Position numbers and translations under genes: made by a program
Part shown: piece by piece, positions 45,801 through 57,309 of the stretch
Numbering within the stretch: the stretch's first letter is position 1
Layout: every line of letters starts with the position of its first letter
Notes under the pieces: generated by a model
What the model was told of the DNA's origin: nothing
Databases searched by the model: none
Seen by the model: the letters and a program-made list of their open reading frames with translations, nothing else
Origin: Limnomonas spitsbergensis
Taxonomy: Eukaryota; Chlorophyta; Chlorophyceae; Chlamydomonadales
NCBI GenBank assembly: GCA_037349105.1
Contig: JAYJMM010000029.1
Location: 124,001-188,000, forward strand
Length of the DNA stretch: 64,000 nt
Direction of reading: 5' to 3'

Positions 45801-46564
45801 AAGAGAGGAACGAAAGAAAATACCAGCGCCAAAAAATAAAAGGAGGTATGAATCCCCAGCGCTCGTGAGCCTAGCCTTGAACAAGGGCCTGGGAGTCCAA
45901 GACTCTGGGCCCAACCCTAACAAACTCGGCCAGGCTGGCGACCGACTATCTTTCTGGAAACTTAAGAGAAGAGAGAAACAAGTGAGCAACGAAAGGGAAA
46001 CACCCTCCCCGAAAATGAAAGGAGGTCTCAATTCCCAGACCCTCAATATAGTGTAGTCATAACCAAGGCTTCCCTCCCATGCCTGCCCCGGTTCAATCAG
46101 TGAAAGTCCAAGGCGCTGTCCGGACGGCCTGGACACCTCGCTCCTCAAGCCCCTCCTTGAAGGCAGGTCCTTGTAACTTGTAAGCATGTACATAGAACGT
46201 CCTGAACATGCTGCCTGGCACAGCTTGAGGACTGCTGTTCCTCGCTTCCGCCACTCTTAGGCACTTAGCAGTTCACTTCTCCAGTTGCACCCTCAAGTGC
46301 TCTACCTAACCGCAAGCTGCATACCAGCCACCATGGTTGCCGCCATGAGGGGCGTCTCGTGCAGCAGATAATACCGCTGTGTTATAGAAGCGGAGCTTGT
46401 GCTGCCTAGCAACCTGGCACAAGTGTTTAAGCAGGCTTGACTGCATGTATGCATCTTGCTTCCGAGGAAGTGCACTTATGCCACGGCCGAGGGTGAACGG
46501 TGGCCCACGCCACATCTCCTTAGCTGGCTGCAGTCGCTACGTAAACAGCCGCCAACCAGATGAG

Positions 46565-46660
46565 TTAAGGACATTACACCTCTGGGCCATGCTGAATGAA
46601 GCTCGGTCGCGTCGGCAAACAAAAAGACAGCTAGAAAAGTCAAGGGAGATGGCTTAAGAG
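46565..46660 (+). repeat. Dispersed repeat copy (ACATTACACCTCTGGGCC family)
   Basis: Forward copy with GGACATTACACCTCTGGGCC, followed by the A-rich AAACAAAAAGACAGCTAG tail typical of this family. Another is at 55,985-56,050. Confidence 0.65.
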
Positions 46661-47814
46661 GAAAGAAAGGATAGCAACCAGATGAGTGTGGGCAGATGAT
46701 GCATTAAACACACCACTGTCAAGCAAAATTTGTGCATAGGCACGCACCCGGTAATGTATGAATGTCTGCATCAATAGGAAGCTTTGGTGGCTTGGGCTCG
46801 CTCACAATCCAAGATTTTTCACGGTCACGGTACCAAAATAACCTCAACATGGCTCAGCAATAATTTAGCTACATCACGGCCTATGGACATGGGGCAGTAA
46901 ACCCTGTTACCTTGGCCACTGGCAGTGGCCCGTCAAGGTTTGGTTACTTAGCTGCCCAATCACGGCAGCCCACCCGCCTGCTATTAGTGGTCTAGTGCCC
47001 ACACAATTGATTGAACGCAGCGTGTCAGCCATTGCGGCAAGTTAACATGCGGTGATATGTGGGTCACCCTTACAGTGCAGTGTATGGGCGCATGCCCTGC
47101 CTCTAAATGGCAGGCATGGAAAAGGGAAGTTTTGAACCTCGTTGTCCACCCTTGTTAAATGTATCAACAACTCATGCGCGCGTTAACAAAAAAATGGCAC
47201 TCGGGAGGTCCCACCAGGTGACCCTTGGATATCTTAGATCTATTTCTTTCCCATGCACTTTGTCAGGGGCTGACTTCCGAGGCCCCAACAGTACCTAGCA
47301 TGCTGTACATCTGTGTGCACGCATTTAACTGCTGCTTGCTTGCTGCTAGCATGAATGAATTGTCGAATGGGCGAGATCTTACATGTCAAAAGAGTGGGTG
47401 AAAAGTGCGGGTATTGCGACAAAGCGTTTTGGCCTTTTGGGGTTTTCAGGGCTGCACGTTTCTTGAAGTTGATTTGGCCAGGGTGCGTAGCCTGTTCACC
47501 AGCCGACCGCGTGCCTGCGACTTGTTTCCTCCTCTCATCGTGTGTGAACACTCAATTCGCCAGGCTTCCACTGTGATTCCAATATTCCATCACTTCCTTG
47601 TTCTGTCCATGATTGAATAGAATAAAGCTAGAGAGTGCTGGCACCGTATGTCAGATTTGAAACCAGGCAGTCTATCTCTTACCGGGGGCGCGCCTTTTGA
47701 AAGATGGAGTTCAGTAAGCACTGACAACCATCCTCCGTCGAGGACTGGCAGAAACGCTCCATTTGCATCAACCTCTCAAGTAAGGCCTATTGAGCTCGTC
47801 ACATCTCATGCGAG

Positions 47815-48031
47815 ATGTCCCTGCGCCCCCATACCGTAAATCAGATCTCTCGTTCTCAGGCGTCATCGGCAAAGCCGGTTGCCTGTAAGGCACGACCTAG
47901 TAGCAAGCCTTCGGGCGAAAAGACGATAACAGATGTTATCGCTGGAGCGCTGGCCCGGGCAGCCAGTCAGTCAACCATCCATCCTTTGGATACACTGAAG
48001 GTCCGGATACAAGCAGGGAGATATAACGCAG
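47815..48031 (+). CDS. Carrier exon 1
   Basis: Opens MSLRPHTVNQISRSQASSAK and ends with HPLDTLKVRIQAGRYNA plus one base at donor GTATTC. ITDVIAGALARAASQSTIHP is helix 1. A start further upstream cannot be excluded. Confidence 0.82.
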
Positions 48032-50415
48032 GTATTCCTTGAGCCACGCCACGACGTTTTCCTGTAGTTAATGTCTCGATTCGACATCGGAGGAAAGCTC
48101 CTTACCACATCGGAGGAAAGCTCCTTACCACATCAGGGCACAAAGGAAACTGAATATCCATGCGCTTTGCATGGGCAGGTGCTGTCCCGGCGACAGGGGT
48201 GCATGTGCATGCAACAGGCGCTTCCACATCGCAAAGCTCTCAAGCTCGGCGGCTACTTCTGGAAGCAGCTAGTCTGTACAAGGTACTTAAGTACTGATGT
48301 CTCTTCAAACTCTGCTAGTGGCGCTCCTTTTGCGCTGCTTGACAAGCTGCCTCGTCGCAGGGTGTTTTGGGAGCAGCCACTGGGGCAGGCATCATCATCG
48401 GGTCATATTTCGCCTTTTACTCAACCACTAAGCAAATATTGAGAGAACGCACATCTATGCAAGAAGGTGCGTGTGCATTTAAATCATGCATGTCATCACT
48501 CTGCACAATACGTTCGTTGACATTTAAAATCTTCATTATCTGATGCTTTGTATCACTTCAAATCTTGCATATTGCCCCCTGGTTGCCCCTTTGAATGCGT
48601 GTCTGGCAATACGACTCAATATTGTTTGCTGTGCACGTCACAACAGGGTCGATAGCGTTTTGCTCTGGAGCCACAGCAGCAGTGGGCAGCAGCTTCATTA
48701 AAGTTCCCATTGCTGTCTGCATCAGATCTGTGCAGGTAATTGAACAGCGACTGGGTCCCCTCCTGTTTATTCTCGGCGACCCAGGAATCCTGACTCAATT
48801 TCCCCCCCGCAGGCTGGTGTATATCAGAATGCGTACCATGCGTTCAAGTCCATCACCAGCGCTGCTGGATGGCGAGGCCTGTTCACTGTAAGTGCATTCA
48901 AATCATGCTTAGGGTAGAGCATGGAAGGATTGTGTTACCGTGTTGACTTAAGTGCGCACGAGACCACCATCAGCAGGCCAATGGGCTGCCACGACAAGGC
49001 CGATGGGGGGCGAAATCGTTTGACAGGCTGTTGGCCCAGGCAGCAGGGCGTGCTGACTAGGTGTGATATAGCTGAGGCACCCTTACATAAAGTGTGTTTC
49101 GTGGCGGTGTGCAGGGTTTTGTCCCGACTCTGCTGGAGGACGTACCGGACATGGCTGTGAAGTTTGCGGTGTACGAATCCATGCGGACGGTGTACTTCCA
49201 GCTGTCTGGAAAGCAGGTGTGTGTGTGTGTGTGTGTGTGTTAGGCTGTCAGGTGCTGTTGTTTTACTTCATAAATTGTTGTAAACACGTCAAAGGCCTGG
49301 GCATCAACTCATCACGGCCCTTTAAGGCAGTGTTCGACATTTAAAACGCTCTCTCTCCTGCTGTGTTCCGTAGGCTGCTGCTGTAGAGGACTTGACCATG
49401 CTGCATTGAATTATTTTTTAAACATTCTTTCCCCACAAGGCACTCCCTATGCTGCATCAGAATATGGAATCGTTTTATATACTCCCCCATACTTCCACCT
49501 TTTTACTTCCCCCCTACTCCCCCTTACTTCCACCTTCCTACTTCCCCCCTACTATCCCCTACTCCCCCTTACTTCCACCTTCCTACTTTCCCCATACTCC
49601 CCCCTACTCCCCCTTCCTTCCACCTTCCTACTTCCCCCATACTCCCCCATACTTCCACCTGACTCCGCAGGCTGCTGCTGCTGCAACATCTTCCACTCTT
49701 TACCCCTCCCGCCGTAAGCTGTGGCTGTACGGAATTGTTTGAAACGTTCTCCCTCCCGTCGTGCTTCGTAGGCCGCTGCCGTTGAGGACTTGCTGATGGG
49801 AGGCAGCGCCGGGGCAGCGGCGGCGGCGGCCACCACGCCGCTGGACGTCGTGAAGACGCGGATGATGTGCTCTGCCTCACAGCGGCCGACGATTAGGGGC
49901 GCCGTCCAGGGGGTGATTGCTGAGGGTCTGGGCTGGAAAGGCTTCTTCAGGGGCGTCGGGCCCCGGGCGCTGAGCAACGGCATCAACTCTGCCGTCTTCT
50001 TTTGCTTCTTTGAAGCCATCCGCAAGGTAAAATTGAGGCATATTGATTCCAGGCTTTGTTCCTTCCTGTTTGTTATGTTCCTTTATAATGTCCTATGCTT
50101 CAGTTTGTCTGGTCTCAACTCTCAACATTATGACTTGATGATTATTCTGAAATGTTGCATCTTGCGGCATTCCAGGCGCTCAATGCTCGACAGGCAGAAG
50201 AAGCCTTGGCAAGAGAGCTGCAAAACGACCTGCCGTTACCCTCCTCCGCGACCCGTCCCGCACCCCGGCATTCAAAGACAGCCTCGCTGTCCATGGCTGC
50301 ATTGGCATGGAGCTCCAAATCTTCGAGGAGAAGACAACGGAGCATGCCGTGCCTGTCGCTAGCCATCCCGCTTCCACTCTTATCTTGTCCCTGGAATCCG
50401 ACCTGCAGATCATGA
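47815..50415 (+). CDS. Mitochondrial carrier family transporter (SAM carrier/mitoferrin-like)
   Basis: A six-helix solute carrier of organelle inner membranes. Exons: 47815-48031, 48361-48466, 48647-48735, 48813-48887, 49115-49216, 49772-50026, 50176-50415. The three-fold structure is visible: repeat 1 has HPLDTLKVRIQ, repeat 2 has a degenerate KVPIAVCIRSVQ, and repeat 3 has a canonical TPLDVVKTRMM. GAGIIIGSYFAFYSTTKQ and EDVPDMAVKFAVYE mark the even helices. The N-terminus is basic and Ser-rich and may be a targeting peptide. The C-terminal exon (ALNARQAEEALARELQND onward) is hydrophilic. Exons 2 to 7 join in phase, but exon 1 (ends phase 1) and exon 2 (starts phase 0) do not, so a short exon between them is missing or mis-sequenced. 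The substrate is inferred only by resemblance. Copies of the exon 6 acceptor edge occur in intron 5. Confidence 0.88.
48361..48466 (+). CDS. Carrier exon 2 (helix 2)
   Basis: GVLGAATGAGIIIGSYFAFY followed by STTKQILRERTSMQE, ending phase 1. Its acceptor is CGTCGCAG. Confidence 0.85.
48647..48735 (+). CDS. Carrier exon 3 (helix 3)
   Basis: GSIAFCSGATAAVGSSFIKV followed by PIAVCIRSVQ, phase 1 to 0. Confidence 0.9.
48813..48887 (+). CDS. Carrier exon 4
   Basis: Twenty-five residues, AGVYQNAYHAFKSITSAAGW and RGLFT: the matrix loop of repeat 2. Confidence 0.92.
49115..49216 (+). CDS. Carrier exon 5 (helix 4)
   Basis: Thirty-four residues, GFVPTLLEDVPDMAVKFAVY then ESMRTVYFQLSGKQ. Its donor opens a (GT)n run. 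Confidence 0.92.
49366..49398 (+). repeat. Copy of carrier exon 6 acceptor edge
   Basis: CCGTAG followed by GCTGCTGCTGTAGAGGACTT, nearly the same as CGTAG plus GCCGCTGCCGTTGAGGACTT at exon 6. A shorter copy sits at about 49,667-49,690 and a CTTACTTCCACC array lies between them. Confidence 0.85.
49490..49665. repeat. Short pyrimidine minisatellite in carrier intron 5
   Basis: Units of CTACTCCCCCTTACTTCCAC type, about ten copies, lying between two acceptor-edge copies. Confidence 0.85.
49772..50026 (+). CDS. Carrier exon 6 (helices 5 and 6)
   Basis: Eighty-five residues with GGSAGAAAAAATTPLDVVKT and NGINSAVFFCFFEAIRK, phase 0 at both ends. Confidence 0.94.
50176..50415 (+). CDS. Carrier exon 7 (C-terminal tail)
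   Basis: ALNARQAEEALARELQNDLP onward to stop TGA: an 79-residue Ser/Pro-rich tail, longer than usual for the family. The splice is supported by acceptor TTCCAG and an open phase-0 frame. Confidence 0.65.
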   Translation, partial: ALNARQAEEALARELQNDLPLPSSATRPAPRHSKTASLSMAALAWSSKSSRRRQRSMPCLSLAIPLPLLSCPWNPTCRS

Positions 50416-53065
50416 GGGTTTCATGCTGAGATTTTTTGTCCGGTTTCATGTGGCACCTTCTGGCAGAATTTTGGCTGTGAACGTATCACTTAGTTCTCTA
50501 GTTGCCATCCTCCTCGCCTTCTGGTGCAAGCGTAGTAATGTATGAATGGTATGAATCAGGATCAGGCATCCTAGCATTTTTCACGCCGAGTTTTCGACAT
50601 TTTGGGGGTTTACGCGCTGTTGTAGCATGAGTTTTGGTTTAAATTGAACCTGGGCGACAACCATATTTGATTTTTTAATTTCCGTTCTCTGGTATTTGAG
50701 ATTTGCAGTTTTGAAGGTGGGCAGAGGCCGCATGGGGCTTGCACCCCCGAACCTGATTTTCCGGCTTTTCAGGTACTGCGAAACCGATGATGGGCTGCCA
50801 TGACAATTATTGAGTGTATTTTTGTGAGGGCAGTGTACTTTCAGTGCGGGTATGTTCCTCGTCTTGGCGCACGGTGAGAGGCTTGACTTCAAGGCCGTTG
50901 ACGTACGAGGGGACCATGTTCCTCCTCCAGATGCGCAAGTGGCGTGATGTAACGGAACATCAGAGATGGCAAGGTGTCATGATGATGATTAAATCACCAT
51001 GCAAGCTGTGTGAAATGGTCGTTTCAACGTTTGAGTACCGGTAGGGACATTATGGATCAGATCTCGAGGTTAATAACGCTACACTTAGAAGTCTTTTGGG
51101 GTATGGTCCCAAATAGCTGAGCGTAGGCGAGTTACACTCCATGTACACGGTTGAGAACTCGTGCCAAATTATGTCAACGCTGTCTCAAGCAGTCAACGAC
51201 ATTACACCTCAGGATCCTGCTCAAAATGGCCGCGTGGGCGCCCAACTGTCTCGTTGGAAGAAAAGAAACTTGAGGAGAAAACAAACAAAGGAAAGAACTA
51301 CCCCCCCCCAAAGGAAAAGGCAGCCCGAAGTAAACCTTGCCCCTCTCAAGCCTATTCCCCAAGAAGGCAAAGCAAAACATAAAAACTAGGCCTTAACAAG
51401 GCGAACGACGTCCTCCACAAAAGTCAGAGCCTCCCATCCAAGCCTGCCCTGGTACAGCTGTTGAAAGTCTGTGGCACCTTCCGGGGGGCCTGTCCAACCT
51501 CTCTCCCTAAGCCTCAAACAGTATGAAGCGAACTGGCGGTACTAGTTCATCCACCGCTAATTCATGGTCATTGTGGCTGTGATCAATCAGAGATCACAGG
51601 TTCGTGGAATTGCTGATTTCTAGAGATTGGGGCCTTGACCACAGTTGACATTCCTAGTGACCAAAGACGAAACGGGGGATGTGATCACGGACAAGGAACT
51701 CCCAATGGTTGGGGCCATGTGAGCAAGGCTGTGATCACTCCTGACTATTTTTCTTGATGTGAAGTTTTGTGAAGTTTTGATGATCAGGGTATTGAGCCAT
51801 CCAAGTGTAATGATACCTGGAACAAAGCAAAATTTATTAGATACCGGCAGAAGAAAGGTCGGAAGAAGTATGGTAATATAAGGTTTTAGTCTGTTTTGCA
51901 TGGGGGTTGAGCTATGTGTTGGGCCCTGGGTCAGATGACGATTTTGAGCTTCAGCACATTGAGTGCAATGTGTCGCGTGCCAACCTTTTATAGCGCGCTA
52001 TAATGTTCGAAGGTAGGCACCTGGAACATGTCTGCTCTGAGCAATGCCAGGGCTGACACACTGATGCGTGAGACAAACACTACGAATGGATCGCGCAGCC
52101 CAAAGGTACATATGTTGCCGCCCCGGACATGACGGAGTAACCGGACTAGATACCATTGGGGGCTGAGGTCATGGTGAATGCAGATGTAGACACCGTTGTG
52201 GCATGCATGCCGTTCCAGCAGGCAACCAGCTGCTTCCTCAACAGCATCTTCCTGCTGTGCACCCCCTCCATTAATTCCATGGGTGCCACGAATAGTGCTT
52301 CAAGGTTGAGAGGGTGCCCTCAGGCCAGGAGAAGAGTCTATGAATTTCAAAACCTTCAAACAAAACTCACAGCCTACTGCCATTGCTTAGGTCATAGCAA
52401 CTACTGGTATTATGCTTGATTAAGGAATGGGCAGTTGGGCATCCAAACAGTTTTTTGTGCAGCGCCACTCTTCTGCCAAAATGGGATGTCTAGGGTATAT
52501 GGTTTTCATACATTCTATATTTTGTGATGCAGATCGAATGCATTTGCCGCGAGGCACATAATGGTGTATCTATCGACTCAGTGTGATGTCTGGAAAATAA
52601 GATACCGTAATAAAGTTCAGTAATTTCCCCAAAAGCCACTTTTTTTGTGTGACCCCCCTCCCTTCCCCCAACTTTGACCCCCCTTTTCCACCTCCTCCCC
52701 TGGGATAAAGACATGTTAAGACTAGACTTTAAATGCTCTCACGAAGCTCTACAATTTTGGGAACAGGGGGTACATAATTTGTTCCCCCCCCTCCCCATCG
52801 GAAATGAGGGGGAGTTCCAGACAGTTCGAGGCCAAGGCATGCAGGGGCAGGAAAAGAAGCAGATAGGAACAGCATTCGAAAAGAGCAACTTCAGGACCGG
52901 GGCGTGGAGTGGGTGCAAGAGGGTGCGGGTTGAGAGGGTGAGGAGATCCTGCCTGGACCGGGTCGGTAGGTCCAACCTTTTCACCCTTTACCGACGTCGG
53001 AGTGTGGCCAAACTCACATTGATCTGCATTTGCAGAGCTGTGTTCTTTAGCCAACAGATACGAAC
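50416..53065. other. Intergenic region between carrier and eIF4B
   Basis: 2.65 kb with no supported gene. It contains a forward dispersed-repeat copy at about 51,190-51,290 (ACATTACACCTCAGGATCCT then GCCGCGTGGGCGCCCAACTG). The carrier 3' UTR and the eIF4B promoter should be here. Confidence 0.7.
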
Positions 53066-53384
53066 ATGGTTTGGGGCACGGCTGCTGCTGCTGCTCCCGT
53101 AGCCTGGGCTGACGACGAGGTCGACCAAAATGAGGCACTTCCACCGAAGGCACCCCCGGCTGATAACCCGGATTTCCCAACTTTGGGCGAAGCCATTAAA
53201 CAGGCCCCAAAGGCGAAAAAGAAAGGGAAAACCATACCCCTCGGCGAATTCATGGCGGGGGCACCCGCAAAAATGTTTGGGCCTCGACAGTCTGACAAGG
53301 ACATCATTTCGCAGCTTCCAAAGGCACCTAGGGGTGGTGACCGAGAGGAAGGAGATGACGGCGGAGCCTTCAAGACATTCGGAG
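53066..53384 (+). CDS. eIF4B exon 1
   Basis: Starts ATG (MVWGTAAAAAPVAWADDEVD) and ends KTFG plus one base at donor GTGAAT. Confidence 0.9.
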
Positions 53385-55431
53385 GTGAATTTTTTGTTGT
53401 TGAAAAGTTCTTTGCTAATTACAACAAACAGTCAGATGGCAGACACGATCTTCAAACTTGAGTATTCTCAGTGAGCGGCTACATCTGAATGCAGGCGACC
53501 GTGGAGGCTTTGGCCGGCGTGACGGAGAGGAAAGACCCGAGCGCCGCAACCGCGACGATGACTTTCAGGCCTCTCGAGCGGATGAGACTCGTGACTGGGG
53601 CGCCACCAGAACCTTCACGCCGAGTGAGGGTGCCCGCGGCGGTGGTGGTGGTGGTTTCGGTGGGGCTGGTGGCGAACGCAGGGCAGGAGGTGGCTTTAGC
53701 AGCGATCGCCCAGCAGGGGCTTCAGACGGAGTAGACGATTGGGGCAGCTCGCGTAAATTTGAACCATCCGCTGAGCGCCCCGGAGGCTTCCGAGATGGCC
53801 CAAGATCCGATCGGGATGAGCCTCGCAGGGATGGACCCCGTCGCGAGTACGAGCCATCGCGCGCCGAGGAGGGTGACGGGCAGTGGAGTAAGAATTTCCA
53901 GCCGTCAGATCCCGCTGCAGCAGGCAGGCCCAGCGGCAGCCGCGGCTTCGGCTTCAGCGACCGCCCCTCTGCCCCAGCTGATGAGGAGGACCGCTGGGCA
54001 AGGCGTGGCCCGGCCCAGGATGCCGTGGCGCCCGCTGCGGCCGCTGCTCCTGCGGGTGAGAGGCCGCGCCTGAAGCTACAGCCCCGCACGAAGCCCGTGG
54101 AGGCGCTGGTGGCCGATGTAGATTCCCAGGCCGGAGACAGCGAGCAGCCGAAGAAATCCAACCCCTTTGGCGCGGCCAGGCCCCGAGAGGAGGTGCTGAA
54201 GGAGAAGGGCGTTGACGTCAAGGAGCAGGAAGAACCGGTCGAGGCCATTGTCAGGTGAGCATGCATGCATGCACGCATGCTGGAGATCGCTCTGGATATG
54301 TTGTGTGCATGAGGTCCGATCATGGTGGAATAATATCTGTGTGCAAGGAATGTGTCTACCGAAGACAGGCCTGCCAAGCAGGAAAGCTGTGAAGCAATCT
54401 ACCTCCCTGCACGGTAACGGCGCGGATGTGGCTACGGTCCAGGCTGCGCTGTTTTCTTAACTCTCTCGCCCCCATGGGGCGTAGCTTTCTTTTTTTCTAC
54501 CTCCCTTGCTGATTCAATTTCCTGGCGCATCTTTCATGGCAGGGATGAGTCTGCCGAGGAAAAGGCTGTCAAGGATGAGATCGAGCAGCTGCGAAAGCGG
54601 CTCGAGGTCGTCAAGGCCAGCGGCCCTGACCCGGAGTCGATTGCTGACGAGATCGCCTCGGCGGCGGAGGATGTCGATACAAAGGTGCAGGAGCTGGCCA
54701 AGCTCAAAGTGGAGACGGACCAAAAGGTGAGTGAAGTAGGATACCTTAATAGGTACATGCACGACACATGCGGGGCCTGTGCTTGTTGACTGGAAAGGTG
54801 TGAATGGATGAGGTGCATGAGCCGGCCAATCTTCATGTGAAGAGGGACGATAATGTGATACGGTACATAGCATTTATTTTTCAGGCTGTGAGTCCTCTGA
54901 AAACTTTCGGCCAGAAACCAGGAAGCAGCTGATATGTAGACGTGCCACATAGACCGAAACATAGGTGAAAGGCTTGATGAAGGCAGTTCAGCGCAGCTCA
55001 TGCGGCCCCATATGAAGTCAGACAATTATGCTGACATCTGAGTGCCCGACTGAACCCCTGTGGCACGTCCTGTGTCCCGTGCCTGCTCCTTTCCCTCGCT
55101 GTGCCCTGAGTCTGGTTTCTCATGATGGTGTCAGGTGCGTCTGGCGCGCAAGGCTCTGGCGGACGCATCCGCAGCTGCCGCAAAGGAGGAAGGCGAGGAG
55201 GGTGGAGACAAGTTCCAGGAGGCGCGTTCGGCTGCCGGCGGTAAGGAGCGCGAGGTTAAGGAGACTCGTCCGGCTGCGGACCCCAAGAGCCGCGAGATTA
55301 AGGAGCGGGACCCTAAGGACCGTGAGCCCAGGGAGAGGGACGCCAATGACCGTGCCCCTCCCGCTGCCCGTGCTCGTGGCAGGGACGCTGCGCCTGTTGC
55401 TGCAGGTGCTCCCGGACGCGAGCGTTGGTGA
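53066..55431 (+). CDS. Eukaryotic translation initiation factor 4B (plant type)
   Basis: eIF4B is an RNA-binding cofactor that stimulates eIF4A helicase during 48S complex scanning. Exons 53066-53384, 53495-54254, 54543-54726 and 55135-55431 join in phase into about 520 residues, close to the plant protein's usual length. Seen in order: N-terminal MVWG with acidic and Pro-rich sequence; NPDFPTLGEAIKQ and KKKGKTIPLGEFM, both typical of plant eIF4B; a Gly/Arg/Asp-rich middle with repeated W-containing DWG..R.F.PS motifs; RPRLKLQPRTKPVE; the hallmark NPFGAARPREEVLKEKG; a helical EEKAVKDEIEQLRKRLEVVK segment; and a charged C-terminus ending APGRERW. The family assignment rests on these motifs. 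It stands alone, in tandem with the carrier gene and convergent with KEA. Confidence 0.88.
53495..54254 (+). CDS. eIF4B exon 2 (RG/W-rich core and NPFG motif)
   Basis: GDRGGFGRRDGEERPERRNR onward through EEPVEAIV, phase 1 to 2. Carries the NPFGAARPREEVL box. Confidence 0.92.
54405..54505 (+). repeat. Dispersed repeat in eIF4B intron 2
   Basis: Matches 13,200-13,310 in a dynein intron: ACGGCGCGGATGTGGCTA, GCTGCGCTG and GTAGCTTTCTTTTTTTCTAC at corresponding positions. Confidence 0.7.
54543..54726 (+). CDS. eIF4B exon 3
   Basis: DESAEEKAVKDEIEQLRKRL onward through KLKVETDQK, predicted coiled coil. Confidence 0.9.
55135..55431 (+). CDS. eIF4B exon 4
   Basis: VRLARKALADASAAAAKEEG through APGRERW and TGA. 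A 55-bp tandem copy of its final bases follows the stop. Confidence 0.88.
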   Translation: MRLARKALADASAAAAKEEGEEGGDKFQEARSAAGGKEREVKETRPAADPKSREIKERDPKDREPRERDANDRAPPAARARGRDAAPVAAGAPGRERW

Positions 55432-55471
55432 GGGCAGGGACGCTGCGCCTGTTGTAGCGGATGCTCCTGAG
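55379..55471 (+). repeat. 55-bp tandem duplication spanning the eIF4B stop
   Basis: GCAGGGACGCTGCGCCTGTT appears at 55,379 and again at 55,434, so the end of the coding region has been copied into the 3' UTR. Confidence 0.85.
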
Positions 55472-57309
55472 CTGTAGGGCTGGGGGAAAATGATGTGTGC
55501 TTTTTCACCGGGATGAGGAGACCCTAGGCATTTGTGTCCAGGCTTTGCATGGGGAGAAAGCCAGATGCAAAGGCAGGCCCCCCCAACCCTAATTCTGAAC
55601 TCTCTTTTGCAGCAACAGGATGACGTAAAAGCGTCATCCTGTTGGAAAGTATTCGGCACTTCGTCTCGACACTCATGCATTTGCTTACCATGGATGTTTT
55701 ATGTTAATGGGCTGTTACGTCATGAACATGGTAGGCATGGATGTCCTTTGCCGCAGCTTAAGTTCATGATCATTTCCTTGGCAGTCTTTCGCATATTTGA
55801 GGAACCCTTTTTGAGTTTGTGATGTCATACTCTTCTAATTGATGGACTGACGACCTCACTGCTTATTGCTTCCCCGGATTTATGGCTTGCTCTATATTTA
55901 TATCCAGGAGTGCAAGCATGTAGGGTGAATAGTTGTTGTACTTGCTTCACTTTTTAACAATTTTGCATGGACATGCCTGTTCCTAGAGTCGGTGACGTTA
56001 CACATCTGGGACATGCACAAGAAGGCTCGGCTGCGTGCACGCCCAAGGACATGCCTGTCCCTAGAGTCAAGAGGTGTGATACAACAATGTCTGTTTTTTG
56101 TCCTCGATTCTAAGCAATTGTAAAGCGTAATGAGGCCTCTAGTACTGCCTGTCCGGACGCCTCATGCACGGGCTGCCATGTTTGACACCTATCAGGCATT
56201 CTTGACACGGAGGGGCGGCTTGCTGACAATGGCAAGGTTTCCTTAGACGAAGGAAGAAACCCAAGGTATTATAGGTCAAGACAAGAGCGCCGGAGCAAGA
56301 ATGACTTAACCGCACCAGCTCTTACATCCTGCATGCACATCAACCCGGCACTTAGCTCCCGGTGCGGAGCACAGTCTAGCAATACGTTGCAGCCCTCACG
56401 TTACAGGCCTCTAGGCAAACGTAGTAAAGCATATTATTTTTTCAAAAGAGGCCAGTTGAGCAAACCTAAGGAGGCCAGCCTGGCAAGCTGCACGAGGGCG
56501 ATTGCAGGATAAGCCTCTGTCCGTGATTGATGCATGCATATGCCGGGTCCGAAAACCAAGCAACATGGTGGCGCTTGCAATGGTTCAACATAGCCTATAT
56601 AGGGAGTTCTTCCACACTTCGCGGCAGGCCCGTAATACCCAACCTGTCACGACGTATGACTGCACCGTGCGTTTGACCGCACAAACTGTTCTTGCTTAGG
56701 GTCACCCAATCCTATCTTTGGGGTGCACCCCTCAGCCCCGACAAACCAACCTCTCTTATATTATACTTACATCCAACCCCTCTCTCCCTAGTTTTATATG
56801 GTGCGTCCTGGAGTCTGCCGCCATCCTGGAGACTGCCCCGGGGAAAATTGCTCACTAAAATCAATGCATGGCTAGCAGAGCATGCCATATGCCTCTGATG
56901 GCAGGCAGTGCATGGCTGTCATGGAAAATTGCACAACGTGATCGGGGCATCGCCGGAGGAGCATGCAGAGCATGGCATGCAGCAGTCTGATCAGCACACC
57001 ATCAGGGCCTGATCAGCCCACCATGAGAGCCTGATCAGCACACCATCAGCCCACCATGAGAGCCTGATCAGCACACCATGACCATAGCAAGGCGGGCCCC
57101 TGCTGTCAGACAACTGCTTAGGAGAACTCACCACGCTGCCCCAGGAGCTGCTGCCCCAGGAGTGCTGCCCAAGGGTGCAGCGCACAGAATGGAGAGGTAG
57201 CTGCTTGCCCTCTCCACCCTGGGCAGAGAATGCCATGGCTGAGCATGGCCATGCGTCCAGTGGTGCGCGCATGTCGTCGTCCGACCCCGGTCTGCATGTC
57301 CGGGGACCT
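55432..57309. other. Convergent intergenic region between eIF4B and KEA
   Basis: 1.9 kb holding both 3' UTRs, a forward dispersed-repeat copy at about 55,985-56,050, and a short CTGATCAGCACACCAT tandem at about 56,985-57,085. TGTAA, the polyadenylation signal known for green algae, occurs at about 56,118 (plus), and TTACA at about 56,766 (minus-strand TGTAA); neither can be assigned firmly. Confidence 0.6.

Larger units (their letters stand above)
43130..47814. other. Divergent intergenic region between dynein and carrier genes
   Basis: 4.7 kb between the two divergent starts. It holds the orphan exon candidate, a tRNA-like SINE fragment, inverted copies of a dispersed repeat and a degraded MITE. 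No complete gene was recognised. Both promoters should lie here, but no core element could be assigned. Confidence 0.7.

Noticed and set aside
47640..47700. tRNA gene on the minus strand (GGTTTCAAATC near a GGTGCCA end)
   Set aside because: No matching acceptor stem or D-arm could be paired, and the B-box has an extra base.
53565..54377. 270-codon minus-strand frame opposite eIF4B
   Set aside because: A shadow of the GC-rich eIF4B exon 2; the plus strand has conserved eIF4B motifs and in-phase splice sites.
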